A DNA stretch of 64,000 nt from Amblyornis subalaris (taxonomy: Eukaryota > Chordata > Aves > Passeriformes > Ptilonorhynchidae). The notes beneath the pieces were generated by a model. That model saw nothing but the letters and a program-made list of their open reading frames with translations, did no database searches and was not told the origin of the DNA. The first letter of the stretch is position 1. Each line of letters begins with the position of its first letter. The stretch spans positions 13,249,235-13,313,234 of the forward strand of contig JACAXG010000007.1 of the NCBI GenBank assembly GCA_018881555.1. The letters are read 5' to 3'. Positions 17,017-30,699 of the stretch are shown here, one piece after another. The position numbers were made by a program, and so were the translations under genes.

Positions 17017-19320
17017 CTAACTTTTGGTTTAAGNATCTTTCAGTGTGGTTTGCAACCTTCCAGGCTTTCTTCCAAACATGTGAGCAGCCATTAACATTAG
17101 AAGTTTAACTCTACTTCTGTTTCTCTGAGATGCTCTGCTGTGTCACTAGCTCTCCTATCCTGTTGTACTTTGTGAGTTACAACCTTGTCTCTCTCCCTTT
17201 TTAATGTACAGGGCTCACACAGGGGGACATGAAGAGCATGTCATTACATTGTGGTTGAAGAGGTTCAGTAACTCAAGCAGACTCATCAACTGTTTTCTCC
17301 AAAGGATTAACACATCTCTGTGTTTGACCTTTTGCTATGATCTTTCCAGTTTTTAGATACTGAATTGCCTCAGCAGCCNAAATGTGTTGAGTTCAATGAG
17401 AATTAGGCTCAGATGAAAATTTCTGCTTGTTCCTTCTTCTGTTACCTTAACAACCAGTATATGTACCTCACAAGTAACATCTTCATCTGAAGTGCCTCCC
17501 CCTTCCACATACTTTTCTGTTCTGAATATTCACTGAAAAATTATGCTGGAAATCAAATATTACACAGAATTTCTATGTGCCTGTTTTCCCACAGTAACTG
17601 GAAATATCAGATAGCAAGCAGCTCTCCTGCCAAATTGTGCTGTTGGTTTTTTTTTTTTTAATTTACCCCAATCAAAAAAAAAAGGATAACTTCTTGTTTA
17701 AGCTATTGAACACCAAAGACAAGATTACAAAATGAAAGAGATCAGTTGCAGATTCCTTGTTTTCTCCAACAAGCTTTGGATAAGGAGAGATGTGTTTCAA
17801 AAATAATTTCCTTGAACAGCAAACAGTAACCAAAGTAGAATTAATACCAGATCCTCAATTTCCTTCTAAGAAAGAAGTTCTGTCATATTCTACATTAACA
17901 GCTCCAGGGATGGTAGTTGTCAGTGAAGGACTGCAGAATTTTTAGATTTTTTAAAAAAATTAAACTCTTCGAAATTCAGTTAAAGCGATGAGATTCTTAA
18001 CAGTTATACATGTAAAAGTCCCACCAAATATATACTGGCATGTAGTCCACAGTATCCTTCAGTATGATAAGGCTTAAAAATTGTTACATTTCTATAAATT
18101 TCTTTATGGTGATCTGCCTGCNTGAAATAATTTCTCTGTATGGGAACACTGATAGTTCAGACTCCTCAATTCGACAGTGTATATCAGCATGTTCTTAAAT
18201 TTGAAGTATGCACAGGAGCAAGCCAGACTTCACGCATGTTTAGTGCTCAGTTTTTTGACAAGAGTCCTGACATTACTGATCATATTCTTTACATTTTCTA
18301 TAGATGACTGTCACTAGGACTTCTAAACTGTTGTAATACTAAGTTTTCTTTAATGTCTATCATGAATGCACTTTGAGGATTTAACTTACTTGCATTACGT
18401 NTGTGAGGTTTTCATCCTTCAGTACCATGTGCACATATTCTGTGATAGCAATCCTTTCCTGACAAATCAACCCCCCCGAGTAATCACATTAAAAAGTCTT
18501 GCAATGACATTATACTTTTAAAAGTTATATTTCAAACTTGTTAAGGCTCCAGTCAAAGAAAGGACTTAGCCCTTCTTGAAGTACAAGTTCAAACACACTC
18601 TATCAAGTCACAAAATAATGGATTTATAATCCATTTGAAATGTGACAGTGAGGTTTAAAGGACGGGAAGGAACCAAACCTAACGAAAATCCCAAACATTT
18701 TTCTTACATTTGTTTCNAAGGGGTTACTATTCAATTTTATTTTGTTAGTGGGATAAATTACTTTCCTTAAAATTCCAAGGAAATTTTACTTGGCGAGGGC
18801 TTAATGACTGCTAGGTATTGTTGAAAAACCCTCAACTAAATTCATAATGCTTGGTGTAAAAAGCGTGACTGCATTTGCTTTCTCTGCTCCCCACTCTCCT
18901 CCATCTTTCTAAGTCTCAGATTTGCTCAGGGGCTGGAGTNTCTAGCTTCATCTCCTGAGCTGATCACACTCATCTCCACATCGGACGAGACGAAACAGAG
19001 AATTAGAACAANGTATATGCTCAATTACAAGCTCTGCTTCTAGCTCATCTCTCCCCCACCTTCTTTTCTTCCTCTATTCTTAGCAATTTCTTCAGATCTA
19101 CACCTTCAAGAGAGTAGATTCAGACTTTTCTCTTCAATATAATTTCTATACATTTGTATTGGGATTACATTTGTGGCAGGAAATGTGCTTAAAGATTGTA
19201 TAGTTCAGGTATATACCTGTACGCCTTGCTGCTTATTGACTTGAATGCTTTAAACATTTCTGAGCATCTTGCAAGTAAAAAAGAGATTAAAAAAAAAAAA
19301 AATCATTAACCTCTTCCGGT
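17017..19320. other. Intergenic; no gene seen
   Basis: Unique AT-rich DNA with homopolymer runs (T run near 17.65 kb, A run near 19.29 kb). No coding exon, RNA gene or further repeat could be supported. Confidence 0.55.
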
Positions 19321-19321
19321 A

Positions 19322-20600
19322 TTGCTGCATACAACAGATTCCTCCTGTTTGTTGCCCGTGCTGCGTGCTTTAGCACCTCAGCTGGGCTGCTGGCTGGGTC
19401 ACCTTCCTAGAGAAACACCCCTTAGCTCCTTTGAGATGTCTCCCTGGTGTTTCCCTGCTGGCTTCTCTTACCTTGGGAATCCCTGGCTCAGCTCTGTAAG
19501 ACTGGCAGTGTGCTCCAGTGTGGCTCGCACATTTCAGTCACTGGAAGAGCAGCCTCGCTGGTACTCTCTGACNTTTGCATATCACCCCACAGCTTGCCAG
19601 AGACAACTCTGACATTGTGTGCCGTGTCTGTCACTCCCCCANCACGTGTAGTTTAAAGCTCTGCCAATGAGCCCTGCTAGTTCCCGAGCAAAGGCTGTCN
19701 TCCCTTGCTGAGAAAGGTGACCCCCATCTGATGCCAGCATGCCTGGTGCTGTGCAGGCCTTTCCACTGTCAAAACCCCCAAAATATTGACCAGCCGTGGA
19801 ACCATGTATTAATAGACTCAGCCCACCTGTTTCTCCCAGTGTTGCTGCCTTCACCTGGAAGTCTAGCGGAGAATATGACTTGGGCCCCAGATTCCCTTAC
19901 CAAATGTCCCAAGGCCCTGTACTCCTTTCTTGATCACACTTGGACTGTGTGCTCCACTTCATCGCCCCTGTTGTAGGAGATTGATATTGGGCTACTCTGA
20001 GGGCTGCACCAGGCTAGGAAGATCCCTGGTGGTGTCCTTAACCCAAGCCCCAGGGAGGCAGCNGATGNCCCCATGGGTTGGGCCCAGTCAGCATATTGGG
20101 CCCTCTGTTGTCCTCAGAAGCGGATCACCTACAACTATAACCCATCTCTTCTTCCTCTTGGAGTGGTTGTAATACAGGGGGTTGACCTTTCTGATGGTAG
20201 TGACACCTCTGGTGTAACTGGACCTTCATCCTCTTCATCCTTTGGCTGTCTTTCCATGTACAAAACNTCACACCTATTGTACCAAAGCAAGAATGGTAAG
20301 AGGGTGAGTTCGAAAGCCCCTTGGAAACACACTACTAATGTGGAGCAGCTTGTACTTCTGAGACTCTCCCACTTCTTTATTGTTCGTTTACCAACATAAA
20401 GTCACCATACAAAATAGGGGAAAAAGAACATGGAAGTATGACCTGGTCAACTCAGAGAGGGGGATCCCTCGTCACCTCCCAGCCTCTCTACCAGTTTACT
20501 GGTGTCCCTAAGAACGAGATCCAGCACTCAGGATGGGGGAGCCATGGTGCACTGCCACTCCACACATGATCTGGACAAGAGTGAGGCTGAGTGCTGACGC
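19322..20600 (-). mobile_element. Degraded CR1 LINE: ORF1 esterase domain and start of ORF2
   Basis: Read on the minus strand in broken frames, the order is as follows. An ORF1 acidic linker (KDEEDEGPVTPEV, SERSTPCITTT) lies near 20.18-20.27 kb. The esterase block (RWVIVVGDPLLRTTEGPI) is near 20.10-20.15 kb. The Asp/His block (SDGGHLSQQG...FARELAGLI) is near 19.68-19.74 kb. ORF2 begins (ARSTGNKQEE) near 19.34-19.37 kb. This is the ORF1-ORF2 arrangement of bird CR1, where ORF1 carries an SGNH-type esterase domain. The nucleophile position reads GDP instead of the expected GDS, and there are stops and frame changes, so it is a dead copy. The element stops abruptly after the first codons of ORF2. 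The 5' limit near 20.6 kb is approximate. Confidence 0.85.
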
Positions 20601-23600
20601 ACACGAAAGGGAGCATATACAGATTTTGTGTATTAAATAGATTTATTACTCCCCTGCCACTGTGGGTTACTCAACATCATGATGCAGCTTCAGTCAGGAG
20701 TTCCCATATTCTTCTATATACCCTACAATGCCTGCCTGAGTGGCTTTGGGAAGGCTTTCACCCGCTGCTTTAGATACGCATATTTTCTTGCACAGCAACA
20801 GCCACCATTCCAAAGTAAAGTAATCTTTTCCACCACCCCGATTCAGAAATTTATCAGTTAGGACTGTTTGAAACTCAGAAAATGTAGCTGGCAGTGGCAA
20901 ACCAACTGAAAACATGTAGAAATTGAAATGGGTCTCATAGTGAAAATTTTATTACTGCAGAGGGTGAGCACAGCTTGCACACAAACATAAGCACTCAGGC
21001 CCCAGCCTGACAGGAAAATGTGTTGTTCAGTTCAAGCAGTTTGAAAAGCCAGGAATAAGCCATAAATCATTTCATTTTACTGTGTCTCATAAATCTGTGA
21101 AGCCTGTATTTCCCAGCAGACCATACAACACATTTTATAGAAACATGGAACTTCACAGGAAGCCAGGCACAGCCCGGCCTGCCCCATTCTGTTACATTTT
21201 CTATGTATTTTCACCAGAACTGCATGTCATTGACAGCGAGTCCTTTTACAGAAATTAATCCACTGAAACTTCCCCTCCAATAGTTGGAAACATCCCTGGC
21301 TAACAGCCCAGGTTGCTGGCAAGACTTGTGCTGGGTTGTAACACACACTGATGGGTTTTCCTCTGCTACCTCCAGTCTGCTACTCAGAGTACAGATTCTG
21401 TTCTGCAGTTTGATGCATCCATATCAAAGACTACATTGCCTGAATTCTCCACCATTACATACTCCAAATTCATGAGCAAAACCCAAAAACTTATTTTTAG
21501 TTTAATGAAACTCTAAGCCATGTAATGAAATAACTATTTTTAGTCCAGCTACAATGATACTTACACAGTTCAGATGAAATACTGTTAAAAATTCCGTATA
21601 TGCAAACTTCCTAGAACCTATCCCTTTTCTCTGGTATTGNGCTCATCCTTGCACTGTCCCTCTGGGTATGAAGGCTGATAGCTTCAGACCGTGTGCAGGG
21701 AGTTACAGCCCAAGCAGCATCTCCTCCGTGGGAGGAGTGGGATGTTGATTCTCTCTTCTCAGCCCAGGACTCGTGGTTGCGATAATTTTTCTNTTTGGCA
21801 ACAGCATCTACGCTGTGCTTTCTTTCTTGGTCTGTGATACCACATTACAGCCTAATTTTTGAGTTTAACACATGTTATATACTAATTCTTTGTTCTCTTC
21901 CCTTAGCACTAGAACAGATTTTAACCAGCTGCTGAGGCTGCTTTCCTTTGATAGCCTATTTTTATCTTATTTATAACAATTGACCAGTGCTGAGTCATCG
22001 GTTTGCTGATATGATCCTTTGTGCTTTAAANCTCCTGCCAAAGAAGGCAGGTTGAGAAGTAGGAAATCATGCTTATACACTTGGTACAAAGTTTCCCAAC
22101 TCTTCNGTTTGGAATCATTTGCTGGTGGCCATTACTGCTGGCTCTGACCTCCTTTGACACCTCCTTTAACCTCCAGTTTTCCTCTCACTGATACAGCTAA
22201 GAAAGAGAGACCTTTCAAATACAAGCATTCATTTGGCACTTTCTGTGTCATGGCTGCTATACATGAGCATACATGCATATATTTAGATTTAGTACTCACT
22301 TCNAAAGCTCTTTATTTTCTAAATGAAGCCACTTCAGGCTCTAGTCCAACTCTAAACTCCCAGCTGCAGCAACCATTGCATGGCACATTACTCAACCCTC
22401 CTTCACTTTTCTGTTCCAAGGGAAAAATTAGTCACTACAAATAATCTACATTTGCTCAAATAGAAGATTACACACAGTAGTTCATGTTGCCTTCCTTTTG
22501 TTTTTCTCCCAGGGCATGTCAAGACTGCTAACTAATTTTCTAGGAATAGAATTAATTGTGTGAGCCAGAGAAAACTCTCAAATCTATTTACCGTATGATA
22601 ATAGCAGAGGGCTCACTCCTAGAGCTTGGAGCAACATCCTTCTGTTGCAAGATCAGAGGATTTTGAGAAGCTTTCAATATAGATTAGTTTTACATGTTAT
22701 CAAGGTTTCCAGGAAAACAAAATATGGCTCCATATAGTAGCAATCCAGACAGTAGCTGAATGNGATGTTTTAAGTCTGGGTGGAAAGGATAATTTTGAAA
22801 CACTTNTGTTAAAGGCTACATTGAAGAGTAAATTTCAGCTGGTTTGGAATGTCTTGTCTGACAAATCCATGGCTTTTCCCATGGCTATACACCATTTTCT
22901 GACCCGAAAATTAAAACGCAACATCACTGGCCACATCTGGACATAATTTGCCCTACCTTTGAANGATGTCTTAAGGAACATAGACACCCAAGTGTCTTTT
23001 TAAGTAGGGCGAAAGGGAGAATAACATGATCAAGTACATTCTGTAAGAGGAACTGAACAGATTAAATCAAAATCAGTGTTGGAAATTTACCCAGCCAGTC
23101 ATGGCAAATCAGATTATTCTCTTGTATAGGTATTCCACGTCCTTAGCTCTTCTAGTCAGCCTACTCATAGAAAAACCCACTTGCAAATCCAGCCAGACCA
23201 AACTCTCTGTCACAGGACTATGCTGCTCTCGAGATACTTTTCCATCCTCCTGAAAGGTGCAGCTGAGTCAGCTCTCTGACTTAACTTACACTATAGTCAT
23301 ATCTGAAGCATTGCAGAGACTACCATATCGTAACACAGTATGCTTCAAACCACAGGGATGCCAGCTGGGAAACACCAGGCAAGTCAAGTTTCTTACCCAG
23401 CTGAACTAGAACACCGTTATCAGACCACAGTCCTTACAAGAACTAGAGACTGACATATTTATTCCTGTGCAGTTCATACACTCACCCTATGAACAGCAAC
23501 AAGCTCTAGTCATGTACCCAACTAAACCTGGACAAATTTCAAGCACAGCAGCAAAAATTAGGAGACAGAATTATGCATGAGCTTAAATTTATGTATACTG

Positions 23601-26600
23601 AAATGTCTACAGCTGTATTATCACCTTCCCTTTTAGGTTTCTATCCCACTAAGCCTTTCCAAATGCCCCAGGCAGAGTTTGGCAACAGGCCACAGCTCAT
23701 GAGTACTGGAGGAACTTCATAGTTATCTGCATGCTACCAGTTGCAATGCTGAGGCCTCATTGCTGGAGAACGGGAAAAGGAAATCTGTGCATTAAATGAC
23801 AAAAATGAAATGGACCCAGAGATACCTCAGAAGAGTAAAATACAGAAAAACAAAACATCATGAGCAGAACTCCTGTAGTCTTAGGAAATCACATGCAGCC
23901 TTTTAATCTTGATTGGATCCATAAAGGCTTGTTCTTTGCATAACTTGCACAATGTGCTTTCTCCTTAATAAGAAGCAAACAGCTTCTCACTGTCCTTTAA
24001 AGGATCTGTGACTCTCACTCCAGACTGAGCTGCTTGCAGGGTGCCGAAGAGGGAGGAGAGAAGATATATATTTTTCCCATGAAATACATACCTACGAGAA
24101 AAGTGGTAAAAGAGTGTGATTGTAGAAAGCTAAGTCTGTATATTTGCCATGGAAACAGCAGTTATAAGAACCACACTGATGGGAGGAATATCAACTATCA
24201 CTTCGGTCTGATTTTTGCAGCATCCAGCCTGGCTATAAGCAGGCTGCTCCTCATGCAGCTTGACAGACTCTCCAGTTTTATTAGCTTGGTAATTACAGGT
24301 CGTTTCTGGCTGTTACTTTTGAAACGTCCTAGGTATCCTTTAACTATATTCAGGAAATACAAGGAATGAAGTGGAAAGGAGAAAGCAAGTGTGGAAAGGG
24401 CTCTCACCTCACTCTGGACACTCAGCTCATTTTTTGGGAGGCCAGCAGCAGCCCTGATGCATAATTCATTCACACATTTGCCTGTTTCTTTACAGCCTGG
24501 CACAGGCATGCAATATAAGGAAAGGGACTTCTTTGGAGACCCCCTGAAGACAAAGAAGTGCAGGCCTAATTCTGGTATTCTACTTTTTAAAGTTTTCTGT
24601 TTCGCCCATACTAGGAAAAATGTGACATTAAAAGCACTCCCAGGACCTAAGAAAGCTTAATCAAAATAGCAAATCCAAATTTTAGCACAGGGTTCCCTTT
24701 CTAGAACTGTTACTACTTCTGTAGTCGTCATCTCTGGTTTTTGCCTCTTACCAGTTTCCTTTCCTTTTGATGCCCTGTTCCTCTTCAGTCACCTCTCTTT
24801 CCCTTCATTATGCCCTTCCTTTTCCTACCGAAGGTGTAGTGGAAGCATCCCAATTTCCCTTCTCATTCCTACTGATGTGAACAAGATCAAGCAACCACTT
24901 TTGCCAAAGGAAAGAGATACACATGCCCAATGCTGTCTGTTAGGACTAGACTCTGCAGAACAAGTATGGCACACACTCCAGAACAAGAGCAGCACTTGAT
25001 GACCTGCCCATAAAGAATGCCAAGGGGTTTGACTGCTCCCAGAGTTCAGGGAAATGCTGCTCTTGCCGTCACTAGCAGCACCGCTGTTCAGGAGGGTTGA
25101 TCACCCCTTGCAGAGCCACCTTCAGCTGCAGGAGAGCGGCCCAGCACAGATATGGATGTGTGCTACCAACGGGAAATTTTTCACTTCTCTGGTCTTTTGT
25201 CACAGCCCTGGCCTCCTTCTAGTTTCCACAGAATATTATTAATGGATACACTGGGGAATGAGCTGGCATGGGAGCTTGTCAGTAGCCCAGGTTTGTTTTT
25301 CACAGGGTGTTGCTAACGAAGCTTAGTCAGTAGCAGACATGGGTGAGAATTCCACACTATCTGGCAGACGAAAAGTGCATCCAGGAAGTTTCTGTCCTTC
25401 AGACATCATTACTTAGTCCCCAGCTTGCCACATTCTCTTGAAGGTAAAGCCAAGCTTTTCTTAGTGTTTGATTTAAAGGCTGTGTAAGTAACTGCTGCTT
25501 TCCTAGGTCTGTTGCTGATTTCTTGGCACTTGGGAATGGTTTGGTCTCCAGAATAGTGTGAGCATTTCCTGAGCTAAACTGTCCTTCAGCAACATCCCCT
25601 AGAGGCTGGTAGAAGAGGCTGCAGTGGTCACCAAAACCAGTGCATTCATCAAATCCTGGGAGGCAATGCTGGGAAGGAAATTGCCGAAGTTAGAGCTCTG
25701 CACCAATGAGTTATTTCTTTTGTTCTAGGAAAAACCTAATGTTCTTTGGTTTATTTGCCCATCAAAGTCATTTCTAGGAAGGAAACACTGGGAACAGCTC
25801 ACAGAGGTGCTTTTAAAATAATCAGATGATTGCCAGTTCCCGCTCACCTGACATCAACTTTGCCCTAAGGATAGGCTGAAGTTAAAGCACAGCAGACAGC
25901 AAACTCCTTCGTCAGCTGTCATGGTTCCCAAGTAAAAGAACACATAAATGTCTCTGAAGGATACAAACTTGCCCACAGGCAAAGGAAAAAAGTATATTGG
26001 AATACACTTTAAAACCACAGCTACTACATGATACTTCAGCAAAGGTATACTCAAATACTGTAGGGTATTTTGTTTGCCTGGTTTGATCAAGAGTGATGCT
26101 GATGATGGAATATGTCTCTCTGCCTTAGCTGGATCCCAATTGTAGCTAAGTCATCGAAAACACTAAGAGTTCATGCTGTAGCCATGCAAACTTCACATCC
26201 TGACCTTTAACTGGAAAATCCTTCTGCTGCTATGTCCTTTCTATATGAAGTAATGATTTCTCCTATTACTACTGTTCCAAGCAAACTAAGATTCAAATGA
26301 GTTATTTTTTTGAGAGGGACACAGTGGTCTATATTATGCAATCAAAACAAACCTAAAGAAATCTTATTCATTCATTGAATCTTATTTTGGATGCAAAATT
26401 TGAACTTCCTGGTTAGACATAAAGCANTGTTCTTGTCTAAGTGTACAATGGCTGTAACTTGTAAAATGTGGCGACCTTAAGCATATTTTGTAATATATGC
26501 TTTTAATTCATGCCAACCAGCCATACACATTGGATATGAGCTCTTAAATAAAAAAATACCAAACCAAACAACAAGTGTGGGAATTCAGAATTGCTCAGAA

Positions 26601-26987
26601 GTCTTCAATATGCTTTTGGAGCTTACAGAGGAAGCATTATGACAAGAAAAAGATACTTTCTCTTTTGATATGGAGGTATTTAGACCTCTTTATAACCTGA
26701 TAAAAATTTTCTGAATCCTTGTGGAGTGACTACAGAAGTGATTTCTTCCTTATCCTGAGGTGCCTATTTCCCTGTCTTTCGTGCTGCCCTGTCTATCNGT
26801 ACATGAAAGAAGAAAGCAAAGTGGCTTTTTCACTGGACCAGCTCAGCTGGTACCAAGAGGCACTGCAAGAAATGTGAGAAATTGTGTCAAATATGAGTGT
26901 GTTTGATCTGGACCAAGGGAAAGCCAAATTCTCCCAGTAGAAGGCACAGCAGTGCAATAAAGTGCTATTCAATAACAGCTTTCTTAC
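20601..26987. other. Intergenic; no gene seen
   Basis: About 6.4 kb of mainly unique AT-rich DNA. Open frames of 90-110 codons exist (for example 22154-22444 and 24034-24369), but they lack recognisable domains, splice support or codon bias. Pyrimidine-rich stretches near 24.72-24.85 kb are the only composition change noted. Confidence 0.5.
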
Positions 26988-27587
26988 TGTGCTGGTTTTG
27001 AGTGGGGTAGAGTTGATTTTCTTCACAGTGGCTGGTATGGGGCTGTGTTTTGGATTTGTGCTGAACAGAGAGTTGACAATATAGTCATGTTTTTGTTATG
27101 GCTGAGCAGGGCTGACGCAGAGCCAAGGCCTTTTCTACTTTTCGTACCGGCCATGCTGACAGGGAATTTCGGGTTGCACGGGAGGCTGGGAGGAGACACA
27201 GCCAGGACAGGTGACCCCAACTGACAAATGGATATTCCAGAACAAATGACATCGTGCTCAGTATATAAAGTGGGGGGGAAGAAGAAGGAAGAGGCAGGAC
27301 ATTTGGAGTGATGACATTTGTCTTCCCAAGTCACTGTTATGTGTGATGGGGCTCTGCTCTCCTGGAGGTGGCTGAGCACCTGCCTGCCTGTCCATGGGAA
27401 GCATGAATGAATTCTTTGTTTTGCTTTGCTTGCATGTGTGGCTTTTGCTTTTCCTACTAAACTGTCTTTATCTCAACCCACAAGTTTTCTACCTTCTGCC
27501 CTTCTGATTTTCTCCCCCATCCTACTGGTGGGGGATTGAGTGAGCGGCTGTGTGGGGCTTGTTTGCTGGCTGGGGTTAAACCACAAT
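26988..27587 (+). mobile_element. Solo LTR of the same avian ERV family, plus orientation
   Basis: About 600 bp starting TGTGCTGGTTTTGAGTGGGG and ending in 'ctggggttaaaccaca'. It retains the U3 pattern, an intact TATATAAAG box at 27262-27270, a purine-rich stretch downstream of it, and the R/U5-like 'aaactgtctttatctcaacc'. It is homologous to the minus-strand copy at 16425-17016. No internal proviral genes flank it and no exact target-site duplication is seen. It lies about 3.4 kb upstream of the MMRN1 start codon in the same orientation. Confidence 0.9.
27262..27270 (+). promoter_or_regulatory. LTR TATA box (TATATAAAG)
   Basis: A perfect TATA consensus at the expected mid-LTR position, followed about 12 bases on by a purine-rich run. 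It would direct transcription rightwards, toward MMRN1. Confidence 0.6.
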
Positions 27588-30295
27588 GTTCGCATAGAAA
27601 CTCTCATTTTTTACCATATCACTTGTGAATCCAGGTTTTAAGAAGGCAGAAAGCCCATGGTATGAGCAGTGTTTTACTGCCGTTGGTGCAGCTGCCAGCA
27701 CAGATAGAGAAGATGATCTGGCTGTGCAGTCCTTGGCCTGAATAGTTCCGGGGTGACTAACCCCCATGGATTTGGACTACTCTGCGTAAGACTGGGAATA
27801 GCTTTACTACTGGTAACCCCAAAGAGTGAGGATGACAGAGAGCCGTGAGACAGACTGTGGCTGTGTAGCCAGGGTGAGTTTATAGCAGTTATTAAATAGT
27901 CTGGAGGATCAACACTGACTCTGCCAAAGTGGCTATGCAGTCTGATAACTTAAAAGAGAGCAAATCTGATGCTCTCTTTACGGTGCTTGGGGAGAGTTGA
28001 AAGTTCCTGAAGGTGGTTCAGGTTATGCAATGAGATCTTCAAGGATATGTCTGAAGTCAGTGTTAAGTGTGTGCCGTTAGCAGATGTTAAATATAAAAGT
28101 GTTTCTAGAATCACAGTCTTTGGTCAGCTTACTCAAGCATCAGTAAAGTACTTGCCTTATCTGAAGAACCACAGCTGTGACCCTGAAAATAAACAGTGTT
28201 CTTTCTTCCACAGTACAAAATGGGGATAACACCTTTGTGAGCAGAAGGGTANTTCTCTTTCATACAATACAGCCTGGTGACTTAAATGTCCCCCAGGAGT
28301 TCAGTTGCATCTTCANAATCCATTTCCACTTCCCAGAAAACTGCTTCTTTGACCATCTTGTGCTCTCATGGGAGATGAGAGAACTCTCCATCCCTCCTGC
28401 TGAATGTGCTAATACATGTAGAAGTTAAGACTCATTGAGTGAAAGAATACGTGTCCAACAACAAGCATGAGTGGAGGCCCTGAAACGAACACTTAACACA
28501 GATTGAAAACTTGAGGTCCAGCTTCTGCTCCAAGGTCAACTTTTAAAATTTCCAAGAAAAGCCCATGAGGCCAGCCCAACATACAGGGATTTCAGTAACA
28601 CTGATACACAACTAATACAAAAAATGTGGCAGCTATGGATTTATGCTTAAGGGAGTGGGCAGCACATAGAGTGGTAGTTTTCGGGATAATTTTTGATCTA
28701 TTTCTACCTGAGTTTCACCAAATGCATCCAAGTGCTGATATTTTCCTGGGTTCAATTTGCACCAANACAAGAAGCACTTGGATGTGAACTAATGCTGAAA
28801 TACCATCTATAATAAGCTTGGGATTCAGATCCAGCACACAGCAATCTGAAAATGGATATCCTGAGTTTCTTACAGTGCCAAGATTGTTTTGCTAAATCAA
28901 AACAGCCTTCAAACAATTTTATCTTTTAGTCTAAAGCCCAGGCATGTACTAATAAAGTTATATTAACAATAGATTTTCATTTTGGAGTATTCAGACAGGG
29001 AAATAAACACTGCTATAATGAAATCTACAAATCATCAAAAGCCAGACTCTTCCACACTACTTTTCTCTGCACTGGTGGAAATCTGCAGTTGCTTACTTGA
29101 ATTTAGAGGCAGAATTAACACTTGCAGTGGAGTGACTCAAAGCAGAATCCAAGCTTTGTTTGCTTTAAGGCACTCATAGCATAAATAAATACAGTATGCA
29201 ACTGCTGTGATTTTTTTTTTTAAGTCAACTTGCGTTTAATTTGCAAATATGGTCAACACTAATTTACCATTAATTTTGTCTTGGGATTTCTAAAAATACA
29301 GGATGCCAAATGCTAATTCAGGTAATGGTTTAATTCAAAATGTCAAATATGAAGCTCAAAAAGATAAGCACTCACATNAGATTGTTTATGTTAGTCTTTA
29401 AATTAAATTGCTCATTAGATTGTCTCCTGTGTCCTACATTCAAAGGTCATTTACAGATTTCACTATGAATGAGAAAAAGAGAGGNGGAAAAAGTCTCCTA
29501 AAGAGAGAACAACTGCATCTTTTCTAATGTGTTGTACCATAAAGTTGCATCTGTTTTACTTATAGAGTAGAAGCCTGTGCTTTACCAAGGCAATAAAACA
29601 GAAAAATAAAACCATGATGAAGCAAAACCCCAACCCTTTAGCACATCTAAACCTTTTCACCTGGAAATTGAAAGCAAGGCACTGTTATCGAAATCTTCCA
29701 AACAGGAACAGTCATTGCAGAGATTTACTTGACTGCAAAAAGAGCTGGTTTATCCTCCATCTTTGGTGTTTTGCTTTTGGGTTTGGTTGGTTGGTCTTTT
29801 TTGAAAGTATTTTCTGAAAATATATTCAATAATTTACCACCTTTTCTGCTGTGTCCCTGTTAATCATCAGACTTTCATGGAATGGGGATTTTGCTTCTGT
29901 TTTTGAGAAAAGGTGATCCTCAAGTAACATGAAGTGTGCTCAGAAGATGCTGTTCTGTTCCCAGATGTGTGAGGTTGCTTTTATAGATGTATTGTCCATA
30001 GTCCTTGGTACAGCACTTGTGTCACTGGCTGGAGGCTTTTTGAACTGGCTGGCAATGGCCTCTCAGATCCATATGATTCCTGACAGGTCTGTTCTGTTGC
30101 TGCTTTGTACCTACTTTAAAATTTCATACTATATCTTTCTATGCAATTTCTTCAGCAATTACCTTTTCCCTTTCTTTTCCTTCAACAAGAAACTAACCAG
30201 ACTTAGAAGGCTGGAGAATGGCAGCAGAGGAGGAAAGATTTCATCTTCTCTTTCCTGGCTGCAGTGTTCAATCTTGCAGCTACTAAAGGCTTATT
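27588..30295. other. Intergenic, MMRN1 5' flank; no gene seen
   Basis: Unique AT-rich sequence without recognisable exons. A 125-codon open frame at 29929-30306 runs into the CR1 fragment, has no signature of a real protein, and is not called. Confidence 0.55.
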
Positions 30296-30478
30296 TCATA
30301 GAATGATAGAGATTGGGAGGGACATCCAAAGGTCATCTGGTCCAAAACCCTGCTTTAGGCAGGGCTTAGATCACATTGCTCAGGGTCTTGTTTAGTTGAG
30401 GTTTGAGTATTTCCAGACATTGAGATCTTGTAGTACAATGGTGGATACACTGTGAACCTCTTCCTTATCTCCTCACTG
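30296..30478 (-). mobile_element. CR1 LINE 3' fragment, diverged
   Basis: 'catagaatgatagagattgg', then 'gagggacatccaaaggtcat' and 'ctggtccaaaaccctgcttt', is CR1 3' sequence in reverse complement. It continues through a decayed 'cagggcttagatcacattgc' block to about 30.48 kb. It lies only about 550 bp upstream of the MMRN1 start codon. Confidence 0.85.
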
Positions 30479-30699
30479 TTGACAGCAGTGTGCTTTGATG
30501 TTCAAACAATAAAGAGAAGACACAGCAAATGTTCAGCTTTGTGTAGCACACCAGTTTTGCCAACTCTTTTTCCAATAACAAGGTCACAATTATGAACCAT
30601 TCAAAGGGCACATGTGACAAGCCACTTCTCTGTATATGCAATTGTGAAAGGAACATTAGCTAACAATTTCAGTTTTTATCCCTCAGGATTACTTCACAG

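Noticed and set aside
24034..24369. 111-codon open frame in intergenic DNA
   Set aside because: No domain, no homologous motif and no codon-use signal. Frames of this length are expected by chance in a window this long.
16425..27587. A single full-length provirus bounded by the two LTRs
   Set aside because: The LTRs are in opposite orientations, and the 10 kb between them holds a CR1 fossil and unique DNA, with no gag, pol or env sequence.
29929..30306. 125-codon plus-strand open frame with hydrophobic segments
   Set aside because: No recognisable family, it runs into a CR1 fragment, and there is no splice or promoter context. The hydrophobicity reflects T-rich DNA.
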